Source of the DNA: Streptomyces sp. NBC_00536
GTDB taxonomy: Bacteria; Actinomycetota; Actinomycetes; Streptomycetales; Streptomycetaceae
Assembly: GCF_036346295.1 (NCBI RefSeq)
Contig: NZ_CP107819.1
Coordinates: 8,184,001 to 8,248,000, forward strand
Length of the DNA: 64,000 nucleotides
Reading direction: 5' to 3'
Of the stretch, positions 37,184 through 45,630 are shown piece after piece (the first letter of the stretch is position 1; the number at the start of each line of letters is the position of its first letter). The notes under the pieces are model-generated. The model worked only from the letters and a program-made list of their open reading frames with translations. It made no database searches and was not told the origin of the DNA. A program made the position numbers and the translations under genes.

Positions 37184-37963
37184 TCATGCCCCGTACCGGC
37201 TGAACGCGGGTGTCCGCCATTCCTGGCCGTCGGGCCGGACGGCGAGTGCTTCGTAGCCGTCCAGTGTCTCCACCCAGCCCTGTGCCTCGTCGCCCCGGGC
37301 GAACGCGGCGGTGGCGTAGGTGTCGGTCAGGGTCAGGGAGGGGCCGATGAGGGTCAGGGAGGCGAGCCCGGTGGCGGGTGCGCCGGTGTGCGGGTCGAAG
37401 ATGTGGGCGCCGCGTTCGGCGGTGCCGGAGGTGGCGACGGCCAGGTCGTGGTCGGCGGTGATGACGGTGAGCAGTTCGCCGGGGCGCAGCGGGTGGGCGA
37501 TGCCGATGCGCCAGGGCCTGCCGGGTCCCGCCCGGCCGCGGAGCTGGAGGTCGCCGCCGCCGTTGACGCAGGTGTGGTGTGCGCCCGCTTCGTAGAGGGA
37601 TCGGGACGCGGCTTCGGTGGCCCAGCCCTTGACGAGGCCGGAGGGGTCGAGGGTGCCGGCGGGGATCATGCTGAACCAGCCGTCGGTGTCGTGGGCGGCC
37701 TGGGCGCAGAGGGACATGACCTCGTGGACTTCGGGCGGGCAGTCGTCGAGGTGGATGTCGCCGCGGTCGAGGCGGCTGATGTGGCTGTCGGGCCGATAGG
37801 TGGAGAACACGGCGTCGACCCGGTGGAGTTGCCGTACGGCCTCGGCGAGGGCGCGGTGGATGGCGGGGGTCGGTTCGTCGCGGATGTCGAAGGAGAAGAC
37901 GGTGCCCATGACGTGTTCGACGTGGCGCAGTCCGGTCGCGGTGTCAGGCACGGTGTCAGGCAC
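37184..37963 (-). CDS. apbE: ApbE-family FAD:protein FMN transferase
   Basis: 259 residues from a GTG; a second in-frame GTG lies four codons later in the repeat GTGCCTGACACC. Family motifs are clear: MGTVFSFDI, DAVFSTYRPDSHISRL (flavin binding), DPSGLVKGWAT, VNGGGDLQLRG and the Mg/FAD motif TDTYATAAFA. The enzyme moves FMN from FAD to a Thr/Ser of target proteins. Its start overlaps the stop of the FMN-binding-domain gene, the obvious target, by 8 bp. No export signal is seen, unlike many ApbE lipoproteins, so where flavinylation happens is open. Confidence 0.92.
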   Translation of the reverse strand: MPDTVPDTATGLRHVEHVMGTVFSFDIRDEPTPAIHRALAEAVRQLHRVDAVFSTYRPDSHISRLDRGDIHLDDCPPEVHEVMSLCAQAAHDTDGWFSMIPAGTLDPSGLVKGWATEAASRSLYEAGAHHTCVNGGGDLQLRGRAGPGRPWRIGIAHPLRPGELLTVITADHDLAVATSGTAERGAHIFDPHTGAPATGLASLTLIGPSLTLTDTYATAAFARGDEAQGWVETLDGYEALAVRPDGQEWRTPAFSRYGA

Positions 37964-38417
37964 GGGCCTGGTCCAGGGCGCTCTGCAGGGATTCGATGTA
38001 GCCCTGGCTGGTGTAGCTGGCGCCGGAGACGGCGTCGATGTGCGCGCTCTGGGCGCCGATCGCCTCCTGGGCGAGGCGGGGCAGGGCGTAGGCGGCTATT
38101 TCCTGGTCCCGGCCCCTGCGGTCGGGGGCCTGGAGGACCTTGACCGAGGTGATCCTGCCCCGGTCGAGGGTGGCGGCGACCTGCACGGTTCCGTACCGGG
38201 TGTCGACGGGATCCCCGGTGAACGTGCCAGTTCCGGTGGACGTGCCGGTTCCGGTGGACGTACCCGGCTGGCTCCCCGCGGGCACGCGGGGCGTCGCGGA
38301 TACGGCGGGGGAGCGGGGAGTCGTCCCGGCGAGGGCCGCGGGCTGGTGGGGTTTGAGGGCGAGCAGGGTGACGATGAGCGTGCTGACGCCCGTGGTGGTG
38401 AGGACGGCTCGGCGCAT
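37956..38417 (-). CDS. FMN-binding domain protein, flavinylation target
   Basis: 153 residues from the ATG at 38417 with GAGGAG upstream. An N-terminal hydrophobic segment (LTTTGVSTLIVTLLAL) anchors or exports it. A Thr/Gly/Ser repeat linker (TSTGTGTSTGTGTFTG) follows, coded by a short tandem repeat at ~38218-38262. The FMN_bind domain then shows VQVAATLDRGRITSVKVL and the flavinylation motif VSGASYTS, in which the Thr is the likely FMN attachment site. It should carry electrons outside the membrane, received from the ferric-reductase-like partner. Confidence 0.9.
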   Translation of the reverse strand: MRRAVLTTTGVSTLIVTLLALKPHQPAALAGTTPRSPAVSATPRVPAGSQPGTSTGTGTSTGTGTFTGDPVDTRYGTVQVAATLDRGRITSVKVLQAPDRRGRDQEIAAYALPRLAQEAIGAQSAHIDAVSGASYTSQGYIESLQSALDQARA

Positions 38418-38428
38418 GGCGGTTCTCC

Positions 38429-39808
38429 TCAGAACGCGAACGACTCGTGATGGATGCGCCGGGACGGGACGCCCGCCTCGGCGAGGGCCCGGATCGCGGC
38501 CTCGGCCATGCCGGGAGGACCGCAGAGGTAGACGTCGTGCGCGGCCAGGTCCGGGACCAGAGCGCTCAGGGCCCGCGCGGTCAGGGGTGAGGAGCATGCC
38601 GTGGGTTCGTCGACGACGTAGTGCACGGTGGTCCGACGGCGGGCGGCGATCACGTCGAGTTCACCGCGCAGGGCGAGATCTTCGGGGCGGCGGGCCCGGT
38701 AGACGAGCGTCACCTGGCCGGGCAGGGTTTCGAAGAGCGCGCGCAGCGGGGTGATGCCGACGCCGCCCGCCAGGAGCAGGACCTTGGGGGCGGTGCGGCG
38801 GTGCGCGGTGAAGCCGCCGTAGGGCCCTTCGGCCCATACCCGGGTACCGGGTGCCAGGCGGGCGAGCGCGGCGCTGTGGCCGCCCGCGGTCTTGACCGTG
38901 ATGCGCAGCCGGTGGGGGTGCGCGGGGGCCGAAAGGGAGTACGGGTTGGCGGTCCACCACAGTCCGCGGGTCAGGAAACGCCAGCGCAGGAACTGTCCCG
39001 GCTCGCCGCCCAGCTCATCCAGGTGCTCGCCGGTGAAGTGGACGGAGACCACGCCCGGTGCCTCGGCGTGGACGGCGGCGACGCGCAGGCGGTGGCGCAG
39101 TCCTCGCCGCAGCGGTACGGCGAACCGGTACCAGGCGAGCAGCGCGGCGACGCCGAGGAAGAGCGCGAACCAGGCCGCCTGCGCGGTGCGGTTCCCGACG
39201 AAGTCGGCTCCGTTGGAGAGCTGGTGGCCGAAGGTGAGGAAGACCGCCAGGTAGGTGGCGAAGTGCAGGTAGTGCCAGGTCTCGTAGCTGAGCCTGCGGC
39301 GGGCCGCCCGGGCCGAGAGGACCGCGGTGGCCAGGAACAGCAGGAACCCGGCGGTGCCCTTGAGGAGGTCGGGGTAGTCCAGGACGAGCGTGGCCGTCTG
39401 GCTCACCACGTCCGTGCGCGAGGTCAGGGCGTACCCCCAGATGATCAGGAGGGTGTGCGCGAGGGCCAGGGAGACGGTGCACCGTCCGCCCCAGGCGTGC
39501 CAGCGGGCGAGGCGGTCGGTGCCGACCGTGTGGTCCAGCAACGGCATCCGGGCCATCAGGGCGAGCAGGACCGCGCAGGCGTAGCCGGCCAGGAGTCCGG
39601 TGATGCGCCCCGCGCCGGTGAGCCAGCCCGCGGGTCCGACGACCGAGGTCGTGTCACTCCACCACAGGGCGAGCACCCCGGCGCCGCCGGACCAGATCGC
39701 CAGCAGCGCTACGAAGGGCACGGCGGCGGCGCTGCGGTGCGGGCGCCGGCGGCGCAGCCCGCGGCCGGTCCCGGTGCTGGTCCCGGTGCTGGTGAACGTG
39801 CTGGTCAT
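38429..39808 (-). CDS. Ferric-reductase-like transmembrane flavoprotein
   Basis: 459 residues. Six transmembrane helices (residues ~30-225) carry the haem-ligand histidines (RWHAWGGRCTVSLALAHTLL and HYLHFATYLAVFLTFGH). The C-terminal half is a ferredoxin-NADP reductase module: FAD motif GGEPGQFLRWRF and NPYSLSAPA, NAD(P) motif LLLAGGVGITPLRALFE and CGPPGM. It should pass electrons from cytoplasmic NAD(P)H across the membrane to the flavinylated FMN-binding protein. The N-terminus has a Thr/Ser/Gly repeat (TSTFTSTGTSTGTG), like that of its partner. It ends 11 bp before the FMN-binding gene starts. Confidence 0.88.
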   Translation of the reverse strand: MTSTFTSTGTSTGTGRGLRRRRPHRSAAAVPFVALLAIWSGGAGVLALWWSDTTSVVGPAGWLTGAGRITGLLAGYACAVLLALMARMPLLDHTVGTDRLARWHAWGGRCTVSLALAHTLLIIWGYALTSRTDVVSQTATLVLDYPDLLKGTAGFLLFLATAVLSARAARRRLSYETWHYLHFATYLAVFLTFGHQLSNGADFVGNRTAQAAWFALFLGVAALLAWYRFAVPLRRGLRHRLRVAAVHAEAPGVVSVHFTGEHLDELGGEPGQFLRWRFLTRGLWWTANPYSLSAPAHPHRLRITVKTAGGHSAALARLAPGTRVWAEGPYGGFTAHRRTAPKVLLLAGGVGITPLRALFETLPGQVTLVYRARRPEDLALRGELDVIAARRRTTVHYVVDEPTACSSPLTARALSALVPDLAAHDVYLCGPPGMAEAAIRALAEAGVPSRRIHHESFAF

Positions 39809-39865
39809 GGGGCTCCTCCGGATGGAACTCGCTCCGGCAATGGACGGCCAGACTCACAGCCCAAC

Positions 39866-39930
39866 CTTTGAGTACCTTCTGAAAGCGCCCCTACGACCGC
39901 CCTCAGCGCGGATTCAGAGGAAACTCAAAG
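39866..39930. promoter_or_regulatory. Spaced inverted repeat in the divergent reductase/two-component promoter
   Basis: CTTTGAGT (39866-39873) and its exact complement ACTCAAAG (39923-39930), in the 170-bp region between the divergent reductase and response-regulator genes. They may be binding half-sites of the adjacent OmpR-type regulator; the spacing of 49 bases is long. Confidence 0.35.
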
Positions 39931-39978
39931 AAACGGCGGTTCCTGCGACCGGCCGGACCGGGAGATGCTGAAGGCATC

Positions 39979-40713
39979 ATGAACGAGCCGCGTACGACCT
40001 CACTTCTGCACCGCCCCGACGGAGGGCCCGTACGGATCCTCGTCGTCGATGACGAACCCGACGTCACCGACGTCCTGACCGGAGTCATGACCGGTGAGGG
40101 CTGGCAGGTACGCACCGCCGCCGACGGGACGAGCGCACTCGCGACGGCCCGTGACTTCCGGCCCGACGCGGTGGTCCTGGACTGGATGCTCCCCGACCTC
40201 GACGGCCTCCAGGTCCTGCGGTCCCTGCGCCGTGAGGCGCCCCGCGTGTGCGTGCTGTTCCTGACCGCCCGCGATGCCGTCGAGGACCGCATCGCCGGGA
40301 TCACCGCGGGCGGCGACGACTACGTCACCAAGCCCTACAGCCTGGAGGAAGTCCTCGCCCGGCTGCGCGGGCTGCTCCAGCGGGCCGGAATGGCCGCCGC
40401 ACCGGGAGCGAACCTGCTGACCGTCGGAGACCTCGCCATGGACGAGGAGGCCAGGGAGGTCACCCGGGCCGGAAACACCGTCGACCTGTCCCGCACCGAG
40501 TTCGAACTCCTGCGCTTCCTCATGCGCAACCCGCGCCGGGTGCTGTCCAAGGCCCAGATCCTCGACCGGGTCTGGGCCTACGACTTCGGCGGACGTGCCC
40601 ACGTCGTCGAGCTCTACATCAGCTACCTGCGCAAGAAGATCGACGCCGGACGGACTCCGATGATCCACACGGTGCGCGGGGTCGGCTACGTGCTCAAGCC
40701 GGGCTCGCCGTGA
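39979..40713 (+). CDS. OmpR/PhoB-type response regulator
   Basis: 244 residues. The receiver domain has VVDDEPD, phospho-Asp in VVLDWMLPD (residue ~66), Thr in LFLTARD and Lys in DDYVTKPYS. The C-terminal winged helix has LSRTEFELLRFLMRNPRRV and VVELYISYLRKKID with the wing IHTVRGVGYVLK. It overlaps the kinase by 4 bp and is divergent from the flavin electron-transfer genes, its probable targets. Confidence 0.93.
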   Translation: MNEPRTTSLLHRPDGGPVRILVVDDEPDVTDVLTGVMTGEGWQVRTAADGTSALATARDFRPDAVVLDWMLPDLDGLQVLRSLRREAPRVCVLFLTARDAVEDRIAGITAGGDDYVTKPYSLEEVLARLRGLLQRAGMAAAPGANLLTVGDLAMDEEAREVTRAGNTVDLSRTEFELLRFLMRNPRRVLSKAQILDRVWAYDFGGRAHVVELYISYLRKKIDAGRTPMIHTVRGVGYVLKPGSP

Positions 40714-42140
40714 GGCGCGCGGTGCCCCGCACCCTGCGCGGCCAGCTCACCGCCGGACTCGTCACCCTCCTCGCCCTCGCCTGCCTCGCCGTCGGCATCA
40801 CCACCGCCCTCGCCCTGGAGGGCTTCCTCATGAACCGCCTGGACGAACAGCTCTCCGCCTCCGGCGGCCGGTTCGCCGCCAGCCTGGAACACGAGGCCAC
40901 GCCCGACGCCGACAACCGCCCCGACACCCGGGGCCAGGCCGAAGCGACCTTCGGCGCCCGCCTCCTGAACGGCGCCACCACCCAGGCAGCCGTGGTCCAC
41001 GACGCCACCGACCGCATGATCCAGCTCACCGCCGGGGACCGCCACGCCCTGGCCGGGGTCCCCGCGGACGGACACGGACACAGCATCCGCCTCGCCGCAC
41101 TGGGCAAGTACCGCGTCACCGCCGTCGAGGGCGACGACCGGGACGTCCTCATCACCGGTCTGCCCCTGCACCCGGTGGAGGAGACCCTCCACCGCCTCGA
41201 AGCCGTCGAAGCCGCACTGTTCGGCGCGGCCCTGCTGGCCACCGGCGCCGCCGCGGCCCTGTGGGTGAGGATCTCCCTGCGCCCCCTCCAGCAGGTCACC
41301 GCCCGGGCCGCGGAAGTGGCCCGGCTCCCGCTGGCCAGCGGCGAGGTGGCCATGCCGGGACCCCTCCGCGACACCGACCCCCGCACCGAGGTCGGCCAGG
41401 TCGCCGGCGCCCTCAACCACGTGCTCGGCCACGTCGAGGACGCCCTCACCCGCCGCCACGCCAGCGAGGAGCGACTGCGCCGCTTCGCCGCCGACGCCAG
41501 CCACGAACTGCGCACCCCCGTCGCCAACATCCGCGGCCACGCCGAACTCGCCCTGCGCCACCGTGGCCCCGTACCCGCCGAAGTCCGCCACGCCCTCGAA
41601 CGCATCGACAGCGAATCCCGGCGCATGACCGGCCTCGTCGACGACCTGCTGCTCCTCGCCCGCCTGGACGCCGGACGCCCCCTGGAACACGAACCGGTCG
41701 ACCTGACCCTGCTGATCCTGAACGCGACGGACGACGCCCGCGCCGCGGGCCCCGGTCACCGCTGGCTCCTCGACCTCCCCGAAGAGCCGGTCACCGTCAC
41801 CGGCGACGCCCACCGCCTCCAGCAGGCGATCGGCAACCTCCTCGCCAACGCCCACACCCACACCCCGCCCGGCACCGACGTGACCATCACCCTCACCACG
41901 CAACAGAGCACCGTCCGCGTGGACGTGAGCGACAACGGCCCGGGCATCCCCGACGAACTCCAGCCCGAGGTCTTCGGCCGCTTCGTCCGAGCCGACCACG
42001 CCCGCTCCCGCTCCCGCGACACGGGAAGCACCGGCCTCGGCCTCTCCATCGTCCACGCCGTCACCACCGCCCACGGCGGAACCGCCACCGTCACCAGCAG
42101 CCCCGGACACACCACCTTCCGCCTCACCCTCCCGGGCTGA
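40710..42140 (+). CDS. EnvZ-type sensor histidine kinase
   Basis: 476 residues from the GTG at 40710, overlapping the regulator stop (GTGA). Two transmembrane helices (~12-32 and ~170-190) flank an extracytoplasmic sensor of ~135 residues. A HAMP linker is followed by the HisKA helix FAADASHELRTPVANIRGHA with the phospho-His, and the ATPase motifs GNLLANAHTHTPPGT (N-box), VSDNGPGIP (G1) and GSTGLGLSIVHAV (G2). It forms a pair with the preceding response regulator. Confidence 0.93.
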   Translation: MRRAVPRTLRGQLTAGLVTLLALACLAVGITTALALEGFLMNRLDEQLSASGGRFAASLEHEATPDADNRPDTRGQAEATFGARLLNGATTQAAVVHDATDRMIQLTAGDRHALAGVPADGHGHSIRLAALGKYRVTAVEGDDRDVLITGLPLHPVEETLHRLEAVEAALFGAALLATGAAAALWVRISLRPLQQVTARAAEVARLPLASGEVAMPGPLRDTDPRTEVGQVAGALNHVLGHVEDALTRRHASEERLRRFAADASHELRTPVANIRGHAELALRHRGPVPAEVRHALERIDSESRRMTGLVDDLLLLARLDAGRPLEHEPVDLTLLILNATDDARAAGPGHRWLLDLPEEPVTVTGDAHRLQQAIGNLLANAHTHTPPGTDVTITLTTQQSTVRVDVSDNGPGIPDELQPEVFGRFVRADHARSRSRDTGSTGLGLSIVHAVTTAHGGTATVTSSPGHTTFRLTLPG

Positions 42141-42245
42141 ACGGGGGCGCCCCGCGGGCATACCCCGGCGGCCTGCACCGGGACGGTCATTCCGAGCTGC
42201 GGCGCCTGGACGGCGCGTGCACCGCGAGCGGGTGGACTCCCCCCA

Positions 42246-43625
42246 TCACCATTCAGTCCTGCGTTTGGGGAGGGCGTTGATGGCGAGTCGGGTGAGGTGG
42301 CGGGGGTGGGCGAACAGCAGGGGAGTGGCGAGCATGCCGGTGATCCGGGCGATGTCGTGGAACATGCGTGGGTTGTGGGGGACGAGTCGTTGCCAGTGGT
42401 CGAGGTACCACAGGGCCAGTCGGGTGTAGGCGGGTGGCTGTGTGTCCTGCCAGGCGCGGTCGGGGATGGTGGCGAGGATCCAGGGCCAGGTGGTGATGCG
42501 GGCGAGCCGGCGTTGGAACTGGTGGGTTCTGCCGTGGAGTGCGGTGTTCGGGTGGCGGGTGAGCAGGTCGCGTAGAGCCAGGGCTTCGAGGGCGGCCACG
42601 GTCATGCCTTGGGCGTAGACGGGATTGAAGACGCAGGCGGCGTCGCCCAGCACGATGAGTCCGTCGGGCCAAGGGGTCAGTCGGTGGTAGTGGCGGCGGC
42701 GGTTGGCTGTGCGGGCATACCGCATCACTACGGTGTCGGGTTCCAGATGCCGCACGGTTTCGTACAGGTCGCAGGACAGGGATTTCATGAAGGCGTGGAA
42801 GCCGTGTTCGTCGGTGGGCGGGTGGTCGCCGGCGGCACCTTGGAGGGCCACGAGGAGCCGGTCGTTCTCGACGCGCAGCACAGCGGCGCCGCGCGGGGTG
42901 TGCGGGGGTTGGGGGAGCTCGAACAGCGCGCGCCAGACGGGGGCGGTCTGCTCGGTGAGGCGGTATCCGCGGGCAGCGTAGCCCGCGCGGGGATCGACGA
43001 TGGTTTCGGTGACGCGGGGCCATCCCAAAGCGGCGAGCCAGTCGGGTAGATGGGAGCCCCGGCCGGAGGCGTCGACGACGAGTTCGGCGGGGATGGACTC
43101 GACGGGGATGGACTCGGCGGTGCCGGTCGGTAGGCCCCGGCGGCGCTGCAGGAGGGTGACGCCGGTGACCGTGCCTCGGTTCTCGTGTGCGGTGATGGCG
43201 GTGACGGCGCATCCATCGCGGAGGTGCACTCCCGGCAGGCGCAGGATCCTGTCGCGCACGGTGTTTTCCAGCAGCGGGCGGCTGACGGGTTGGATTCGGA
43301 TGTCCGAGGCCATCGGTGGTGGGGCGCCGCGAGGGAAGTGGATCCGGCTGTCCCGGCAGAAATCCACGGGTGGTGCTCCCGCGGCGGTGAGTTGGTGTCG
43401 CAGCCCGGGCAGGAGCTGTTCGAGGGCCTCAAGGCCACGGGCCTGCATGGCGTGGGGGAAGCGGCCTTGGGGAACTCCCTTGCGTGGCACGGGAATCGGG
43501 TCGAGGTGGTCACGTTCGATCACCGTCACGCGGGCGAAGGCGTCGCTGAGTACCCCGGCGGCGAGCAGGCCCGCGATGCCCGCGCCGATGACGACGGCGT
43601 GGCCTGCCGCCGGGACCGGGGTCAT
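42246..43625 (-). CDS. FAD-dependent monooxygenase, MonCI/Lsd18-like epoxidase
   Basis: 459 residues from the ATG at 43625. The N-terminal FAD motif is AVVIGAGIAGLLAAGVLSDA, followed by RKGVPQGRFPHAMQARGLEA, VVDASGRGSHLPDWLAALGW, and the second FAD motif WPDGLIVLGDAACVFNPVYA with QGM. The spacing and wording of these blocks closely follow the flavin epoxidases of polyether pathways (MonCI, Lsd18), which epoxidise polyene chains. The start overlaps the stop of the AveC-like gene (ATGA), placing it last in the polyketide operon. Hydroxylation is the alternative reaction. Confidence 0.85.
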   Translation of the reverse strand: MTPVPAAGHAVVIGAGIAGLLAAGVLSDAFARVTVIERDHLDPIPVPRKGVPQGRFPHAMQARGLEALEQLLPGLRHQLTAAGAPPVDFCRDSRIHFPRGAPPPMASDIRIQPVSRPLLENTVRDRILRLPGVHLRDGCAVTAITAHENRGTVTGVTLLQRRRGLPTGTAESIPVESIPAELVVDASGRGSHLPDWLAALGWPRVTETIVDPRAGYAARGYRLTEQTAPVWRALFELPQPPHTPRGAAVLRVENDRLLVALQGAAGDHPPTDEHGFHAFMKSLSCDLYETVRHLEPDTVVMRYARTANRRRHYHRLTPWPDGLIVLGDAACVFNPVYAQGMTVAALEALALRDLLTRHPNTALHGRTHQFQRRLARITTWPWILATIPDRAWQDTQPPAYTRLALWYLDHWQRLVPHNPRMFHDIARITGMLATPLLFAHPRHLTRLAINALPKRRTEW

Positions 43626-44614
43626 GGGCCGCCGCCGGGGACGTGGAAGTGCGGTGGGAGATCGGCGGGCAGGCCGGGGCCGCCGAGGGTGAGGAGCACG
43701 TTCTGCCCGATGGCGATGAGGTAGGCGAGGTCCATGACGCCGATGAGGGCCAGCGTCCGGGCAGCGGTGCGGACCTTGGGCGTCAGCTGCCCGCTGCCGC
43801 GCAGGATGGTGGAGTCGGGCCCTCGGGTGAGGTGGTGGTGGCGGATCAGGAAGGCGATGTAGGACCAGAGGAAGGGCGAGTTCCACAGTCGCAGCGTGGG
43901 GAACTGGTACCAGTGGCCGGAGAACAGCGCCAGTGCCGGAAGAAGGTTGGTGTTGGCGTAGGAGGATCCGCCGACGACGATGTAGAGGTATTCCAGTGAC
44001 CAGTCGATCACGTAGCACCAGACGAGTGCTAGCAGCGCGAATCGGGCGGCGCTGATGTGCCGTCCGTGGCCGACGGTCCGGTTCATCAGCCACGCGGTCA
44101 GCAATGGACAGCTCACCATGGCTCCGTGGCTGATCGGGCCCGAGGTGATCAGCCCGACCCAGTATTGAGTGCCGGCGTTGGGCCATCCCGGGATGGAAGG
44201 GCCCCAGGACGGGGTGAGAGGAAGACCGCTGCTGTAGACCAGGCTCGGGTGTGGAACACCGAGCAGGGGCTCGACCCAGAACATGGACATGTAGGCGAGC
44301 AGCAGCGATGCGTCAAAGGTGAACCTGCGCTGTCTGCGGCATTGCCGCACCACATGGCCGATCAGGCCCAGCAACAGCAGGAGGACCGCCGCCTGAAAGG
44401 CCACCAGTACGAGGAAGCGGCCCTGGGTGAGGCCGTGCTGGCCGACCTGAGGAAGGTGGATGTCGACGCCGCCGTTCAGCAGCCACCCCCCGACCGACCA
44501 GGTCGCCACGGCCAGGCACAGCGCGCCGATCGTCGCCCAGCCGGTGACCGGGGTGAGGATCCGTGGACGGGGCCGGAGCCCGGCGGGTTCCGCGTCCGGG
44601 TGGGCGGGCCTCAT
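43622..44614 (-). CDS. AveC-family (spirocyclase-like) membrane protein, second copy
   Basis: 330 residues with about seven hydrophobic segments. Blocks shared with its neighbour and with AveC-type proteins include QRRFTFDASLLLAYMSMFWV, EPLL, SWGPSIPGWPN, VIDWSLEYLYIVVGG, SGHWYQFPTLRLWNSPF and GPDSTILRGSGQL. AveC of the avermectin pathway forms the spiroketal ring and acts in dehydration. It overlaps both neighbours by 4 bp, so the three post-PKS proteins are translated together. A cyclase role on the PKS product is inferred. Confidence 0.85.
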   Translation of the reverse strand: MRPAHPDAEPAGLRPRPRILTPVTGWATIGALCLAVATWSVGGWLLNGGVDIHLPQVGQHGLTQGRFLVLVAFQAAVLLLLLGLIGHVVRQCRRQRRFTFDASLLLAYMSMFWVEPLLGVPHPSLVYSSGLPLTPSWGPSIPGWPNAGTQYWVGLITSGPISHGAMVSCPLLTAWLMNRTVGHGRHISAARFALLALVWCYVIDWSLEYLYIVVGGSSYANTNLLPALALFSGHWYQFPTLRLWNSPFLWSYIAFLIRHHHLTRGPDSTILRGSGQLTPKVRTAARTLALIGVMDLAYLIAIGQNVLLTLGGPGLPADLPPHFHVPGGGP

Positions 44615-45630
44615 GGCCGGCCCACCGGGACGAAAAAGCTCGGCAGACCGGCGGGCAACGGGCCGCCGAACCGGGTGTAGAGGACGTGGTTCGCCGCGAA
44701 CACCAGGTAGACGGCAGCCACCACACCGACGAGTGCCAGCGTCCGCGTCACCGCTACGGCCCGGGGCGGCAGCTCGGCGCTGCCGCGCAGGATCGTCGAA
44801 TCCGGTCCTGCGGTGAGGTAGCGGTGGCGGATGAGGAAAGGAATGAGTGACCAGAGGGGCGAGGCGATCCAGCGCAGCGTCGTGAACTGGTACCAATGGC
44901 CGGCGAACGGTGTCAGCCACACCGGCTCGGCGCCCGGGAAGGTCACCGTGCCGGTGAGGATGTAGATCCATTCCAGCGTCCAGTCGATGAGCACCGAGCA
45001 GCCGAGCGCGGCCAGTACGAACCGTCCGCCGCGCAGGTTCGGCCAGCGGCGTAGCACGGTCCTGCCCATGACCACGGCGGCCGTCAACGGCCACACGGCG
45101 GTCATCGCGTAGCCCCATGGACCGGAGGTCACCACGGCATGGGTCTGCTGCTCGGCGTCCTGGCTGTACCAGCCCGGTATGTACGGTCCCCAGGTGGACA
45201 CCCGGACCAGACCGGCGTTGAGCACCAGGCTGGGGCGGCTGAAGTTGGTGAGCGGTTCCAGCCAGAAGCTCGCCGCGTAGGCGACCACCAGCGACGCGTC
45301 GAAGGTGAACGTGCGCTCCACCAGGCATTGCCGGACGACGTAGCCGACCAAGCCGATCGCGGCGGACATGATCAGACCCTGGAAGACCCACAAGGTGATG
45401 TACCGGGTGTCGCTGATTCCGCGCTCCCCCGGCCACGGAACGTACACGGTGAACCTGCTGTCAAGTAGCCAGCGGCCCACCGACCACGTTCCCACGGCCA
45501 GGGAGAGGACGCCCACCGCCGCCCACATCGTGACCGGGCGTAGCGGCCACGGTCCACGCGCGTCCACGTCCACCCGCATCCTGGCGGTGACCGATGACCG
45601 GCCCACTCTCCACCGCGTACCCGGACTCAT
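44611..45630 (-). CDS. AveC-family (spirocyclase-like) membrane protein, first copy
   Basis: 339 residues from the ATG at 45630, overlapping the PKS stop by 4 bases. It shares with the following gene VERTFTFDASLVVAYAASFW, EPL, TWGPYIPGWYS, LIDWTLEWIYILTG, AGHWYQFTTLRWIASPLWS and GPDSTILRGSAEL, so the pair arose by duplication but has diverged widely outside these blocks. About seven membrane segments. Two AveC-type proteins side by side are unusual; they might act as a heterodimer or catalyse successive ring closures. Confidence 0.85.
   Translation of the reverse strand: MSPGTRWRVGRSSVTARMRVDVDARGPWPLRPVTMWAAVGVLSLAVGTWSVGRWLLDSRFTVYVPWPGERGISDTRYITLWVFQGLIMSAAIGLVGYVVRQCLVERTFTFDASLVVAYAASFWLEPLTNFSRPSLVLNAGLVRVSTWGPYIPGWYSQDAEQQTHAVVTSGPWGYAMTAVWPLTAAVVMGRTVLRRWPNLRGGRFVLAALGCSVLIDWTLEWIYILTGTVTFPGAEPVWLTPFAGHWYQFTTLRWIASPLWSLIPFLIRHRYLTAGPDSTILRGSAELPPRAVAVTRTLALVGVVAAVYLVFAANHVLYTRFGGPLPAGLPSFFVPVGRP

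Noticed and set aside
41261..42280. Plus-strand frame in the kinase gene encoding a Pro/Arg-rich protein
   Set aside because: A shifted reading of the histidine kinase coding region, not protein-like.
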